Assembly (NCBI GenBank): GCA_033977485.1
Contig: CM066983.1
Location: 112,072,605-112,136,604 of the forward strand
Source of the DNA: Hydrangea macrophylla
Taxonomy: Eukaryota > Streptophyta > Magnoliopsida > Cornales > Hydrangeaceae
Direction: 5' to 3'
Length of the DNA: 64,000 nucleotides
The notes under the pieces were generated by a model. That model was given only the letters and a program-made list of their open reading frames with translations. It had not been told where the DNA came from and did not search any database. Below are positions 1-11,240 of the stretch, one piece after another (position 1 is the stretch's first letter; each line of letters begins with the position of its first letter). The translations under genes and the position numbers were made by a program.

Positions 1-395
1 ATTAGCAAAGTGAGGGTAGCTGAGATGAGAATGCTAAGGTGGATGTGTGGTAAGACTAGGAAAGATAGAATTAGAAATGAGTACATTAGAGAGACTTTAG
101 GAGTGGCACAGATTGAGAATAAGTTGAGGGAGAATAGACTTAGATGGTTCGGCCATGTGCAACGAAGACCTGTAGATGCACCTGTGCGAAAGAGTGATAA
201 GATCGTAGTGTCTGAAATGGTTAGAGGGAGGGGCAGACCTAGACTGACCTGGGAGTATGTAGTGCAACAAGATATGAATATATATAATTTAAGTGAGTAT
301 ATAGCTCTTGATCGTGCAGAATGGAGAAAAATGATTTATGCAGCCGAACTCAACTGATTGGGACACAAGGCTTGGTTTGGTTTGGTTTCAATTGA
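1..395 (+). mobile_element. 3' end of an RTE-type LINE (truncated)
   Basis: The frame 10-357 encodes about 115 residues that read like the C-terminal tail of plant non-LTR retrotransposon ORFs. It has an arginine-rich stretch, then RWFGHVQRRP, a RGRGRPRLTW segment and an EWRKMI motif shortly before the stop. The stop is followed by GGGACACAAGGCTTGG and a short TTTGG-repeat tail, the arrangement known at the 3' ends of plant RTE-clade LINEs. Reverse transcriptase and endonuclease lie outside the window or are absent, so this is a LINE tail and not a host gene. Clade assignment is from memory of the family. Confidence 0.75.
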
Positions 396-1182
396 AGACA
401 ATTGTTTACGGCCTTCAGTATTCATATTTGTTAACCATTATCCTCAGTTAGAATAAAAGTACTCAGTTAGATCTGGTTTCTTGAGTTTACAGCTTTATGG
501 ATCTAAAAGAACCAGCATGTTCATTGATTCTGTCAGAGGACTAGAGTGCCACTGTCCACATTGAGGCCACTATCTACTAATATTCTTTCAAACACCATTT
601 GTTAGACCCTCGGCTACTTCCCAAAAACAAGAGGACTCTGAATTCATCTTCTTTGGCTTGCCCTTTCAGAAATGGGTAAGAAACTATGCAAATGTGTGTG
701 CCCAAATGGTCACAAAGGAGACGCCTACCGTTATGGAACAAACAGTGGATTTAATAACTCTCCTCCAAAACTCTTAGAATAAATTGTGGCGGGCATGATC
801 TTTCTCAGATGTGGATATTGATGCTAAGAGAGTGAAAGGGGGTACGCTCAAAACATCAAAAGTCACAACTTCTCAGGCATCCTTGAAGTTTAAACAAGAA
901 TTTGGCTTTCTGGTTACTCTGCAGAGCAAATTCTTGTTGTGAGATGAGACGATTTGTTCACTGGTTTGCACTGATAAGACTGAAAGATCTACTAGGGATC
1001 ATTTTTTACTGTGAACTCCACCTATATGGAAGGAGGTAGGTTTAAAACATCTTTATGAATCTCCCAGAGAATGATTTGTTCTTGCTGACGATGTCCGTAA
1101 TAATTCCTTTAATATTGGATCCATTGATCGTTTTCCAGTTTTCATCTGCATGCTACCATCAGCTGACTACATCACTGAATAC
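396..1182. other. Unassigned intergenic sequence
   Basis: No recognisable gene or repeat. One plus-strand frame stays open from about 563 to 776 without a start methionine at its head or any domain I recognise. I do not call it a gene. Confidence 0.4.
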
Positions 1183-1351
1183 ATTTTTTCTCATCCCAAA
1201 ATTGCTCACTCATTGCTCACCCAACTCTCATTGGTTAATACAGTGGAACCCAGTATTAAATAAAGATTAATTAATGGTAAAAATTCATGGTTCTCACTAC
1301 ATTAGCCGATAGAAGACTTAGGTGAGCAATTTTGAGGTGAGCAAAAAAACT
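1183..1351. mobile_element. MITE, 'AAAATTGCTCA' family, copy 1
   Basis: Imperfect inverted repeat. The left arm carries CCCAAAATTGCTCACTCATT and the right arm, on the complement, GCTCACCTCAAAATTGCTCA. The interior contains CATTGGTTAATACAGTGG and an ATTAATTAATGG centre shared with copies at 11781-11946 and 20361-20583. Too short to encode anything. No clean target duplication was found for this copy. Confidence 0.6.
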
Positions 1352-1767
1352 GCACTCCAACTTCACCTATGGGGTTACGATCATATTTCTTGATTCTGCA
1401 CTCAACTTAGAGAGTGGCCGCCACTGCTATAGGGAAGGACCTGTGGACCAAAGAGTACTTTTAAAATCTGTACAAGCAGACTAATACATACGTTTTGGTC
1501 ACAGAAACATGTTTGCATCCAAAACATACATTTAAGAAGTGATTCCAAATTGGGCCTAAGAGGAGCTCTTGGCTTAGCTCTTGTGCTGGAAAAAAATCCC
1601 CACCTTCATTTCGAAGTTTTGTGCAAATAATATATTCCACTAAACAAATAGTATGATGAACCTTATTATTTGCATTTGTATTTTGAAGATAAACACAAGC
1701 AAATAGCTATTTTACTCCTAGCATTTCTTTTGAAAAGCTTGGTAGTTTTGGAGACGTGTCAACTGGA

Positions 1768-2656
1768 AACAAGCTCGGCTCGAGCTCGGGCTCAGCTCAA
1801 AGGGTTAGAATTGTCAAGCTCGGCTCGAGCTCGTTAAAAACTTAAATGATCCAGCTCAAGCTCGGCTCAATAAAATATCATTATGCTCAAGCTCGGCTCG
1901 ATTAAAATTTGTAATTCAAGCTCAAGCCTGAGCTCATTTCTGAGCTCATTTAAGAGATCAGCTAGATTTAGCTTGAAACTCACGCGAAGTCTAGCTTAAA
2001 AATATCTCACTTGATGGCTTTGGCTCGAAAAGAGCCAACTGTTTGGCTCATAAAGCACTCAGCCATGTGATGAATTGAGTCATATCCCTAGTCCCTACTT
2101 ATAGAATCTCGTCCCAACTTGATGTTGGTTGCTAAACAATGTGGGGCAAAAATGAAAGGCAAGTTTTGTTTGCAAGTTTCTTTTTGCTGAGCCATTTTGG
2201 TTTTCTCACTTTCCAGTTGTTTTTTCTTTTGATTGGTCACTGTGCCATACCAGTTTTTTATTTTTTTGCTTCCTAAATGCTTTTCAAATTTTGCATCCCA
2301 AATATTTCTCAAATACATGTAATAGTAAAAGATATGTTGAGTTGGGTTTCATAATGATTGAAGGTACATCACACTTTTATATGTATTTGGGAAGAATTTT
2401 TTTATTAGAATATTTGGGAAGCATTTGGGATTCAAAATTTGAGAAGTATAGCATTGTATATTATATATATAATTAATATTAATACATATATATATATATA
2501 TACGAGCTTTTCACGAGCCTATTAATGAGCCTTAGTCGACCTTGTTCACGAGCTTATTCACGAGCTTCCATGTGTGCTCAAGCTTGGCTCGTTTTTTAAA
2601 CGAGTCGAGCCGAGCCTCGAGCCCTTGTTGTGCTGCTCAGCTTGTATGCACCCCTA
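1768..2656. mobile_element. hAT-like non-autonomous element made of GCTCGGCTCGAGC repeats (tentative)
   Basis: Both ends are packed with variants of AAGCTCGGCTCGAGCTCG in opposite orientations, and the right end finishes GCACCCCTA, a typical plant hAT terminus. The left terminus is degraded and no convincing 8-bp duplication is visible. The design (repeated subterminal motif, AT-rich middle, no coding capacity) matches the better-preserved elements at 16048 and 30360. Family assignment is inference. Confidence 0.4.
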
Positions 2657-3545
2657 CTTGCAAAGGGAAAGGGAGAAGCTGTGAATATTTTCTATAGAAA
2701 ATGATGAAGTTACTGAATTTAGCTACTGCTTGCTAGTTTATTGATTTTAAACATAGTTGTCATTCGTTGAGCATTTATAGAGGTGGATGTTCGGTGCCAA
2801 TCTAATGACTAATACTGCTTAAGGTGTCCATATTGTACAGAATTAGAGCTCACTTGGTGTTGCTGTAGAAAAAGAGATATTTTGCTTAGTATGTATATAT
2901 TTTTTAAAGCAGCAAATTGTTGCTTCTAGTTTTTATTTTTATTTTTATTTATTTTACAAATTTAAAGTAGATTCGACTATTGAAAGAGCTTAAGGTTTTG
3001 CCAAAACTACTCAAATCTATAAATAGTCTCAAAGAACTGATTGTTGGTCCCAAAAAGCTGGTCCAACTGGCTCTTAGGCTTAGTTTGGCCCCCATGTGGT
3101 TGTTTAAAAGTGGCTTGTGAAATTGATTATTGAGTTGTTTGATAATTTTGTATAAGTGACACATTACTCTTAATAAAAAAAAAAAAAAAAATCATGAAAT
3201 AAAAAAGCAACATTGAGCTTTTAAAAACAAAGCTCATAAACTAGTTATCAAATGAATTAACATGGATTTGTGGTTTAAAAAAGGAGAAGCAAACAAAATG
3301 GGGGCCAAACTAAGCCTCAAGTCTTCTTTGAAATTACATGTATTTGTCTTTTAGAAAAGAATTTCTAGCTAACCAAGGAATTCTATTTGTTTTGGACTCT
3401 TTGAGTTTTGCCCATGTCCATTAATGAGCTTGTAAAGAAGCCTCTCTATACCTCATCTTGTTATTTGTAAAGCGGGTGGGGTCATTCAAGCTTTTCCATA
3501 TGTTTGGAGAAACTAATAGATCAGTTGTTTGTTTATGATATATAG
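2657..3545. other. Unassigned AT-rich sequence
   Basis: Contains a poly-A/T patch near 3176-3190 and no recognised repeat or coding region. Its last bases (TATGATATATAG, ending 3545) could be the end of an intron preceding the exon-like frame at 3546. Confidence 0.35.
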
Positions 3546-3782
3546 GCTACTGACAAAGAAGAAGCAAGTAGTGGCTGCATAAAATCAGAGGGGGACTTAT
3601 TTGTAAGTGGAACTCAAGCAGGTTTATTAACCACAGCCGGTGATAGCGCGTTTCATCCTAGTGAACACTATCCCAAATGGACGGTAGAACCTCCTTCGGA
3701 TGCTCTTAAACATGCTCTACAACATTGTACAGGGTGGCAGTGTCTCCCTCGTCCAGCAGATGAGAAAGTTATTAGTACGTAA
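3546..3782 (+). CDS. Orphan terminal-exon-like frame, unknown protein (78 codons plus stop)
   Basis: Directly after a good 3' splice-site-like sequence (ATATATAG) a frame runs 78 codons to a TAA. It contains SGTQAGLLTTAGDSAFHPSE, HYPKWTVEPPSDALKHALQH and CTGWQCLPRP. Composition is protein-like: balanced residues, four histidines, three cysteines, two tryptophans, normal codon use and no low complexity. This is unlike the AT-rich random frames around it. There is no start methionine at its head, so it would be a last exon. An AATAAA sits at the stop. No upstream exons could be identified and I do not recognise the family. It may be the end of a gene, or an exon captured by a transposon. Confidence 0.35.
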   Translation, partial: ATDKEEASSGCIKSEGDLFVSGTQAGLLTTAGDSAFHPSEHYPKWTVEPPSDALKHALQHCTGWQCLPRPADEKVIST

Positions 3783-4154
3783 TAAAACCTCTCAAGTATG
3801 TTATTATATGCATGCATGTGTGCGCTACATTTTCATATGGCTTTTAGTAGTCGTTCCACAGCCTGTAAAATTACGATTACGATTATACTTGCTTCTTAAT
3901 CGGATTATTTGTAATTGTGGTTGATGTGTCAATTCGTATAGTTGAGCCCGGTCCTGTTATAAATCTCTTAATTCAATTACTAATAATTAAACTTTAAATG
4001 ATTTAATTTAATTGAAAGGATGTATATTACATTTGTAATGCTCAAAATTACTCAATTGAATTATCCTTATAGAACCTTTTTGTCTAATAAAAGTTTTTTA
4101 ACTTCATTTGCTAAATAAAAAGAACAAGTAAATGTTACTATTACATTATTGGGT

Positions 4155-4378
4155 AAACTGTAGTAACACCTCCTGAATTATGACTGTTCTCCACAAACAT
4201 CTTCTAAACTTTAAAACTGAACAAACTAACTCCCCTAAACTATCTTTTGTTGACACTAAAATCTCTTCTTTACGGGTGAGTTTGTTCATTTTGGATAATT
4301 CATGGGGTGAGTATGTTCAGTTTTAAAGTTTAGGGGTGTTAGTGAACAATGGTCATAGTTCAGGGGTGGTGTTGTAAT
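4155..4378. mobile_element. Foldback MITE, 'AGGGGTG...TTGTAA' type
   Basis: Left arm (AACACCTCCTGAATTATGAC, then TTTAAAACTGAACAAACT) is the imperfect reverse complement of the right arm (AGTTTTAAAGTTTAGGGGTG, then ATAGTTCAGGGGTGGTGTT). The whole element folds into one long hairpin. No coding capacity. Confidence 0.5.
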
Positions 4379-5264
4379 TTATCTTAATTTTTTATTTTAT
4401 TTTATTAAATACTCCGTAGTATTTTGTATTATTATTAAAGCTAAATAGTCCAAAAGCCCAAAACTCGGCCCGAGGTCCACACTCCTAGGGCATTTGGGCG
4501 GGCTTAGGGCCCTCATTTTCCAAACCCAGCCCGACTTGGTCAACAGCCCAAGTCCGTCAACGGCCAGCCCAAACTTGGGCCCGTCCACCACCAATTGGGT
4601 GGGCCAAATTGCCACGTCTAGCAACATACGCCAAATCGCCTGCTAACCATAGAGACATTGCCTTATTTTCTTTACAAGTATGTCTGCACTTTTTTGTGTT
4701 ATTTTCAGTGAATAGTCTTTGAAAAACCAGTGGATCGGATGCCACCAATAACTAGTGTTGAAATGGCAAAAGCCAATAAATGTCTCGCATGGTGACCCAT
4801 AACTTAAACAAGGCCACTTGGGTGTCAAAATTTTGAGTGAGCCTTGTTAGACCAAGTTGTTTATATAGACTTTTTATTGTGTACGTGTTGAGATTTTTGG
4901 TCATGGACTTTTATGTTATTTAAGAGTTGTTAAATCATGACTACTTCATAGTTTTTGAAATTTATTTGTTAATTATTATATTAAAAAGAGAGACAACGTT
5001 ACTTCATGCATATGAGTCATGACAAAGATCTAATTATTATGTGGTTTTGAAAAACACACATGTCTCTACAGTAGTGGTTGAATTAATCTTCTGTCTCAAT
5101 TTAGCAGTTATGAATTGACTTGTTCCATATTATACTTGAAGAAATTTGCAACAGTAGCTTTCAAATATCATGGATATTATGTATCGTTTCAATATTCTGA
5201 CCAGAAACTAATGTATTACGCAACTGTTTTCAACTTATAATTAATTATATATTACATATCATTT
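4379..5264. other. Unassigned; includes a GGGCC-rich patch at about 4440-4620
   Basis: The 4440-4620 stretch is unusually GC-rich for the window, with repeated variants of GCCCAAAA/TTGGGC. It may be the remains of another hAT-like element with repeated subterminal motifs. The rest is AT-rich with no recognised feature. Confidence 0.3.
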
Positions 5265-6655
5265 ACATTTCTTATCACGGCATCTCTTGATTTATGGGTC
5301 CTACCAATAAAAATTCCATCGTTGTCCGCATTCAGAGCAGCTTATTATATATACATATAACATATGTATATATACATGTATATGTATGTGCGCATATATA
5401 TATATATATATATATTTACCTGTATCTGTCGTCAATCAGTTGTGTGACCTGGGAGTTCTGTTGGCTCTTATTGGGCATAGCTCAGCAATGAATGGTAGTA
5501 CCTCCCAGAAAAAAAGAGTTACCATTAAAAGCTTCTTTAATGCTTAAAGGTCACAAGTCTTTTTAGCTTCTAGAGTCAATGATTATTAAAAAAAGAAAAA
5601 AAAAATAAGTACAGACAGATAAAAAATAAAAAGTAATTACTGGGTATAACTTATTTGACACCGAAATGGATCTTAGACCCATCTATTGTATAGGTCGATT
5701 GTGGAATTTCCACCATTTTTTCTGAATAAAAGGAAAAAAAAAAGGGGGGGGGGGGGGGCGGGGGGGTTTCATAAACGAATTATTAATTTACTGATTTTTT
5801 TTATTTAGTAAACAAAATTATACACCAATAAAATGAGCATATACATACTACATCCTCAGTTGCTGAGTTAGTTATATCAGGCAATGGGCCATCAAAAAAT
5901 AAAATAAAAAAAATCAGGCAATGTGAGTTTAATTACCCTTGTCTAAAATAATTATCAAATAAATTCTCATTGAGAAGTTTCTTAGTACGTTACTCTAATA
6001 AAGTTCTTTTACGAACATTTTATATGATACGCGAATGATCCAAATGATTTATGTTCTCATGGGACGGTGTATAAACCAATCATACCAATCACAAAGGGAT
6101 ATATAGTAAATGTTTTTAAAGAATTTTATCAAATATATTTTCTTTCTATAGTAAAAGTGATTACATTCATTCATTAGGGTGATAATTAACATAAAATTTA
6201 GAGCAAAGTACATTGATCTTACTTAAAACTTTGGCATAATATCAGTTAGAGCCTCGGTAGTTTGACAAAATATCACTTCTCTCTTGAGTTGAACACTTAT
6301 CCTTATATATATTCTTTTAAACAGTGTTAAGAAAAGTAACATAATTTGATGATGACATCATTCATATATTCGAATCTATAACTTAAATTTTTTTTTTTTC
6401 AGAAAAATAAAATTCATAAGTAGAGAATGATATTCAACTCAAATCTAAAATCACACATAAACTACATCAAATTCTTTTACTTTTCTAAAATTGTTTACAG
6501 AATGGGACTAACTGGCACAAAATTTTCAAAATTCAAGAGAGATTTGTGATAGTTTGTCAAACTAATTGGACCTAACTGGTATTACTAAAGCTCAATGAAG
6601 ATCAGTCCAAGTTTCTCGCAATCACAATGATTTCTTAGATTTCTTACACATCAAT
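5265..6655. repeat. Imperfect tandem duplication, left unit
   Basis: Matches 6656-8830 in the same order: CTTATCACGGCATCTCTTGA; AATGAATGGTA followed by AGTTACCATTAAAAGCTTC; CATCCTCAGTTGCTGAGTTA; GGGATATATAGTAAATG; and the foldback segment at about 6201-6610 whose arms both mention CTAACTG/CAGTTAG. Diverged by many substitutions and small indels, so the duplication is old. It contains a G-run at about 5742-5766. No genes. Confidence 0.65.
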
Positions 6656-8830
6656 TAGATTTCTTATCACGGCATCTCTTGATTTATGGCTCTTACCAAT
6701 AAAATTCCATCATTAGCCGCATTCAGAGCATCTTATATATATATATATATATATATAAAGGTTCTCTTTATATATATACAGAAACTTTTGAAGCCGTTGG
6801 ATCAAATTTTCCAGTCTGTGAAATTAGTTTAACTTTAATGACAACTGGATCTAATGACTGTAAATAGAAGTCGTCGTTTTAACAAAATGAAGACTTCCTC
6901 ATGAGAAGGGTTTTGTACATATGTATACATACATGTATATGTATATGTATATGTATATGCAGGTGCGGAGCATTTCTGGTCGGGGCGGCCTAGGCTATAC
7001 TGCGGTTCGAGGCAGCACCCCGGGCAAATTTTTTTTTTTTTTAATGTTCTTTTACATAATTATGAAAATGAAAAAAGAAACAAAACTCTTATTTGAAAAC
7101 AAAAATGAAAGTGGGTCTCTTATTTAGAAAAATTAAAAGTGATGTTTGTAAATATAATCAGGGTCTATTCTTTATTTTATTTATTGAATTAGGGTCTATT
7201 TGGTTAAACATAAACATTATAAGGGCCAAAAGATAAATTGAGAGAGGCCTAAAACGAAATATTTAAAATTTTAAACTAAAATTTTAATTTTCAAAATCTA
7301 AAGAATATGCTGTCTCCGCAGCCTATGTATATGCGCGTATACATAAATATATTTACCTGTACTGTCGTCAATAAATTGACTTGGAAATACTGTTAGCTCT
7401 TATTGGGCGGCCTCAGCAATGAATGGTACCTACCAGAAAAAAGAGTTACCATTAAAAGCTTCTTTAATGCTTTGAGGTCACAAGTCTTTTTAGTTTTAAT
7501 TCAATTTGGTAATGCTTTCACAACTTTTTTTATTCAAAATTTGTCGCCAAATTCATCACTTCAGTTTGCAGAAATTTTCGAAAATGAGAGAATCTAAGTG
7601 AGTGATTATTTGAATATATACATATGTAGATGCAGAAAGGCTTTCTAGTGCATTCAGTGGTCGCAGATTTTTGAAATTTAAAAATTCTGTGTACTGAAGA
7701 GCCTGACCGTATATAGATAAGTAAAGACAAAGAAAAAGTGAGCATATATAGCTTATTTGGCGCCGAGCTCGGTCTTAAATCTCTCCATTGCATAAGTCTG
7801 AGTGTTGGATTCCCACAATTTTCCCTTGTAATTAAAAAAGAAAAAAAAAATGAGCTTATGCATACCACATCCTCAGTTGCTGAGTTAGTTATCAGGCAAT
7901 GGGGCATCAAAAAACATAAAAATAAAAGTAAAATCAGGCAATGTGAATTTAATTGTAATTCTCAAATTATAATGAATAATTGGGATTCCAATGATTTGGC
8001 AATTGGATAATTTACAACCACGTACTTTCAATAAAATTTCAAGTGGATATACCAGAATTAGAAGTAGTGGATATATATGCCAAAATTAGAAGTCTACTTT
8101 CACATTGTTTGGGCCATAGCTTTACTTAATTAGAATTACCCTAGTCTGAAATAATTACCAAATGGAGTCCTCATTGAGAAGTTTCTTTTTAGTACGTTAC
8201 TCCAATAAAGTTCTTTTAAGGACATTTTATATAAGACGTGAAATGATTTATATTCTTATGGGACTGTGTATTAACCAATCATACAAATCACAAAGGGATA
8301 GTAAATGTTTTTAAAGAATTTTATCAAATTAATATATTTTACTTCTTTAGTACAAGTGATTACATTCATTCATTAGGGTAATAATTAACATAAAATTTAG
8401 AGTAAAGTACATTGATCTCCCTTAAACTTTGCTGGTATAATAATATCAGTTAGAGCCTCACTAGTTTGACAAAATATCATTTTATCTCTTTTGAGTTTTA
8501 CATCTTTGTAACACTTTTTCCTTATATATTCTATTAAACATTTGATGACCTCATTTCATATTTACTTTGTAGTTTAAATTTGAACTGAATTTCAATTTGA
8601 TTTCATAAGAAAGAGAATTTCATAAAATGGATTAAAATTTTAATTGAAATTCAACTCAAATCTAAAATCACACATCTTTTACTTTTTCTAAAATTGTTTA
8701 CAGAGGGACTAACTGTAACAAATTTTACGAAATTCAAGAGAGGTTTGTGATATTTTGTCAAGCTAGCTAATTGGACCTAACTGGTATTCCGAAACCTCAA
8801 TGAAGATCAGACCAAGTTTCTCTCAATTTA
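6656..8830. repeat. Imperfect tandem duplication, right unit (expanded by insertion)
   Basis: Second copy of the unit above, offset about 2.0 kb in its middle part (CATCCTCAGTTGCTGAGTTA at about 5850 and 7865). It is longer because about 600 bases at 6735-7330 have no counterpart. That insert includes a short MITE (about 6757-6915), ATGTAT microsatellite and an unassigned AT-rich stretch. It ends about 225 bases from the EXO70 stop codon. Confidence 0.6.
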
Positions 8831-9055
8831 TGAGACCAAGATAAAAAAAAGATGTAGATATCCACAAATTTAATTTTTATTTGAACCAAAGAAAAAAAAA
8901 AAAAAAAGTAAAAAAAACTAGTTTACACAGGATATATAATAAACAAGGTAATAACATGTTTCTACACCTTGTAATTAAATAAGACTCTGGAATTTTTCTT
9001 TTTTCTCTCTTTAAAAAAAAAAAAAGAAAAAGAAAGAAAGAGTATTTATATAGGT

Positions 9056-10948
9056 TTAATGGTACCGCGAATGCGACGATGACGAAAAACTCCCTGACCC
9101 AACAACTCCGAAAAACAAATCTGACAAGTAATTTCCGATATCCTCAGGGCCAAATTTGACCACAAGGGCCAAATTTCTCTCTCTACCCAACGTAAGCTTA
9201 TGAGTGTGATACAATTCCCTGTAAACCGGCGTGAGCTTTCTAGCTATGGACAGCTTGATCTCGTCTCGGAGTTTACTATCCGGTACGACGCACACGGATT
9301 GCTTACGGTACGCCTGTTCGAACGCCGTGTTAAATCTCTTGAAGCACTCCTTCGCTAACGCCGGCGACATATCCGCCGTTGGATCCTCCGGCAACGATTT
9401 GATGACGTGGTCCCATCCTACCCGCTCGTAGTTGGCGGCGAACTGTTTGATTTTGGATTCTGTTTTGGAGATCCAATCGTCTCCGAGAAGGTACTTGAGG
9501 TTCGATGTACGGACCGTTGAGACGATGTGTTGGAGATTGTTGGCTAAGAAGAGGTATGAGAGAGAAACGTCTTTGTAGTGCTTTGCTTTGCCGTCGAGTT
9601 TGCATAGCAAGACGAGTATGAGCCAAGCGAATCGGACTGAAATCGCCGGCGCCTGTGAGTCGTCGGAGTCGGAGAAGTCGAAGTACGTTTCATGCAAGGA
9701 CGATTTCACCGGCGGTGGAGCGTCAGCGAGGATATCGGCGAGAACGGTGCTGTAGTCCGCAAGTAGAGTAAGGTAACTCATTACATCAAACGTCAGACGA
9801 TGGACTCCGGCTCCGGCCACCGGCGATTTCGAAGTGTCCTTCTGAATCAACGATTCGAACTCGATCAACATTGTTCGTACGGATTCACCGAGTTTGACTA
9901 GCGAAGTGAGAGCATGTGATCTGACGCTGAAGGTTGATTCGAAGGCAAAGATTGATTCGATGTCCGGCCAGTGTTCGGAAATCGCAGTGTACATATCGAG
10001 TGTTCGGAATATTCTTTCCGGAAACTTTTTCTTGCTTCTCGAGATAATTTCGGGGAATCCAAACAGAACCATGGCCCCTTCTTTCGAGATCTCTGTAAAA
10101 CACGACTCTCTGATCGAATCAGAGATCGCGAAGACGTGATCGCAGAGGATTCTCTCGCCATTGAACAACGTCTTCACCGCAATCCTCACACCTGCCAACC
10201 AATTTTTGATTTTCAAATCCAAAACCTCCCAATCCATCTTATGAATCTGCGAAGAGCTCATTTTTTCCACTCCGAGCCGATATATACCTTCATCAACAAT
10301 CGATTTTCGTATAATGTTGTATATCTTCACGCACTCTTTGCTATAACCAGACGAGATCATGCACTCTGCAATCGATCTCAGATCTGTCATAGCAATCGTG
10401 GAAACAGTCTCGACTTCCGAGATCGAGTCCCCTGCAATCCGAATCTGATCATCTTCAGGTCCGTCATCGTCCTCAAAATCCGACGTGCTCGATCGCGTGG
10501 TTGAAGTGCGCGACGATTGAGTCGAGACAGATTCAGGATCCAAATGAGCTCGATTCATAGACAGAATCTGATAAAACTCCTTCTGAAGCCGCTTCATCGC
10601 AATCTGCATCAAATTTTGGGCGCGCACGAGCTTTTCGGAGCTCGAATCCTCATCTACAATGAAGTGCATCGCTTTCTGTAACTGATTGACGCATTTGATG
10701 AAGTCTCTGGCCTCTCTTCGGTTCTCGTGGAAGAGAGAAGTGACTCTGGCGTAGGTAGAACCGTCTGGATTCCATTTCATGATCACTGACTCGGCGAATT
10801 CGAGAGTTCGCTCCATGATCGTGTCAGAAAAGCTTAGCCTAGGGGTTGAGAGAGCACTACGTGAAGGCGAAGAGTGGTGAGAATTAATCGAATAAGAAAT
10901 TGTTCTCATGGGAGAGAAGCAGAGGCTTTGCATTCCTTTCCTCGGCAT
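9056..10948 (-). CDS. EXO70: Exocyst complex component EXO70 (probably EXO70H-like), single exon
   Basis: Encodes 630 residues with no intron, normal for many plant EXO70 genes and their usual length. EXO70 is a peripheral subunit of the exocyst, which tethers secretory vesicles at the plasma membrane by binding phosphoinositides. Plants have expanded the family for polar growth, autophagy-linked transport and immunity. Seen here: a basic N-terminus starting MPRKGMQSL; a helical N-terminal part (about 45-135) with HENRREARDFIKCVNQLQKA and RAQNLMQIAMKRLQKEFYQI; an acidic/serine-rich linker (about 140-170, FEDDDGPEDD); and the C-terminal EXO70 domain (about 240-615) with SSLHETYFDFSDSD, LSYLFLANNLQHIV, LAKECFKRFNTAFEQ and RKLTPVYRELY. 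The start is the first methionine, in the expected family position. The H-like subclade rests on the N-terminal motif and the YQILSMNR...SVSTQSSRTS region and is tentative. No frame damage was seen. Confidence 0.95.
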   Translation of the reverse strand: MPRKGMQSLCFSPMRTISYSINSHHSSPSRSALSTPRLSFSDTIMERTLEFAESVIMKWNPDGSTYARVTSLFHENRREARDFIKCVNQLQKAMHFIVDEDSSSEKLVRAQNLMQIAMKRLQKEFYQILSMNRAHLDPESVSTQSSRTSTTRSSTSDFEDDDGPEDDQIRIAGDSISEVETVSTIAMTDLRSIAECMISSGYSKECVKIYNIIRKSIVDEGIYRLGVEKMSSSQIHKMDWEVLDLKIKNWLAGVRIAVKTLFNGERILCDHVFAISDSIRESCFTEISKEGAMVLFGFPEIISRSKKKFPERIFRTLDMYTAISEHWPDIESIFAFESTFSVRSHALTSLVKLGESVRTMLIEFESLIQKDTSKSPVAGAGVHRLTFDVMSYLTLLADYSTVLADILADAPPPVKSSLHETYFDFSDSDDSQAPAISVRFAWLILVLLCKLDGKAKHYKDVSLSYLFLANNLQHIVSTVRTSNLKYLLGDDWISKTESKIKQFAANYERVGWDHVIKSLPEDPTADMSPALAKECFKRFNTAFEQAYRKQSVCVVPDSKLRDEIKLSIARKLTPVYRELYHTHKLTLGRERNLALVVKFGPEDIGNYLSDLFFGVVGSGSFSSSSHSRYH

Positions 10949-11120
10949 GGCTGCGGTTGTAGAGAGAGAGAGAGAGAGAGAGAAAAAGATATATCTTGTA
11001 ACAGATTTGTATATTATGTATCTCTCTATATTTTTTTTGCTAAAAATGTATCTCTCTATATGTTACGGAGTATATGTGTGTGTGAGTTTGTTAGAGGGGG
11101 GTAAGGTTAGTATATATAGA
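10949..11120 (-). promoter_or_regulatory. EXO70 5' leader and TATA box
   Basis: On the minus strand a TATA box (TCTATATATA) occupies 11111-11120, about 165 bases before the ATG. This leaves a leader of roughly 130 bases containing a CT tract (GA on the plus strand, 10961-10983), common in plant 5' leaders. The transcription start itself cannot be fixed from sequence. Confidence 0.5.
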
Positions 11121-11180
11121 CTCACACTGCACACAGAAACATAATAGATGACGAGTGAGCTTATTGGGGAATGCTGGGAT

Positions 11181-11240
11181 TTGACTTTTTGGCGTCACAG
11201 GTACAGACCAATGTCTGTTGACCACTACGCTTACACGTGT
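11181..11240 (-). promoter_or_regulatory. EXO70 upstream cis-element cluster (W-box, TGACG, G-box)
   Basis: Within 60 bases upstream of the TATA box: TTGACT at 11181, the complement of TGACG at 11193-11197, the W-box TTGACC at 11218-11223, and the G-box core in ACACGTGT at 11233-11240 (itself inside the palindrome CTTACACGTGTAAG). These are known sites for WRKY, TGA/bZIP and bZIP/bHLH factors. Together they suggest stress- or pathogen-responsive expression. Function is inferred from motif matches only. Confidence 0.35.

Noticed and set aside
10..357. Stand-alone host gene of 115 codons
   Set aside because: Reads as the C-terminal tail of a LINE polyprotein followed by a LINE 3' end.
563..776. 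Open plus-strand frame with DSEFIFFGLPFQKW
   Set aside because: No start, no recognised domain, no convincing splice sites on both sides; kept only as a remark.
9231..10504. Plus-strand frames of up to 177 codons within EXO70
   Set aside because: Antisense shadows of the EXO70 coding sequence.
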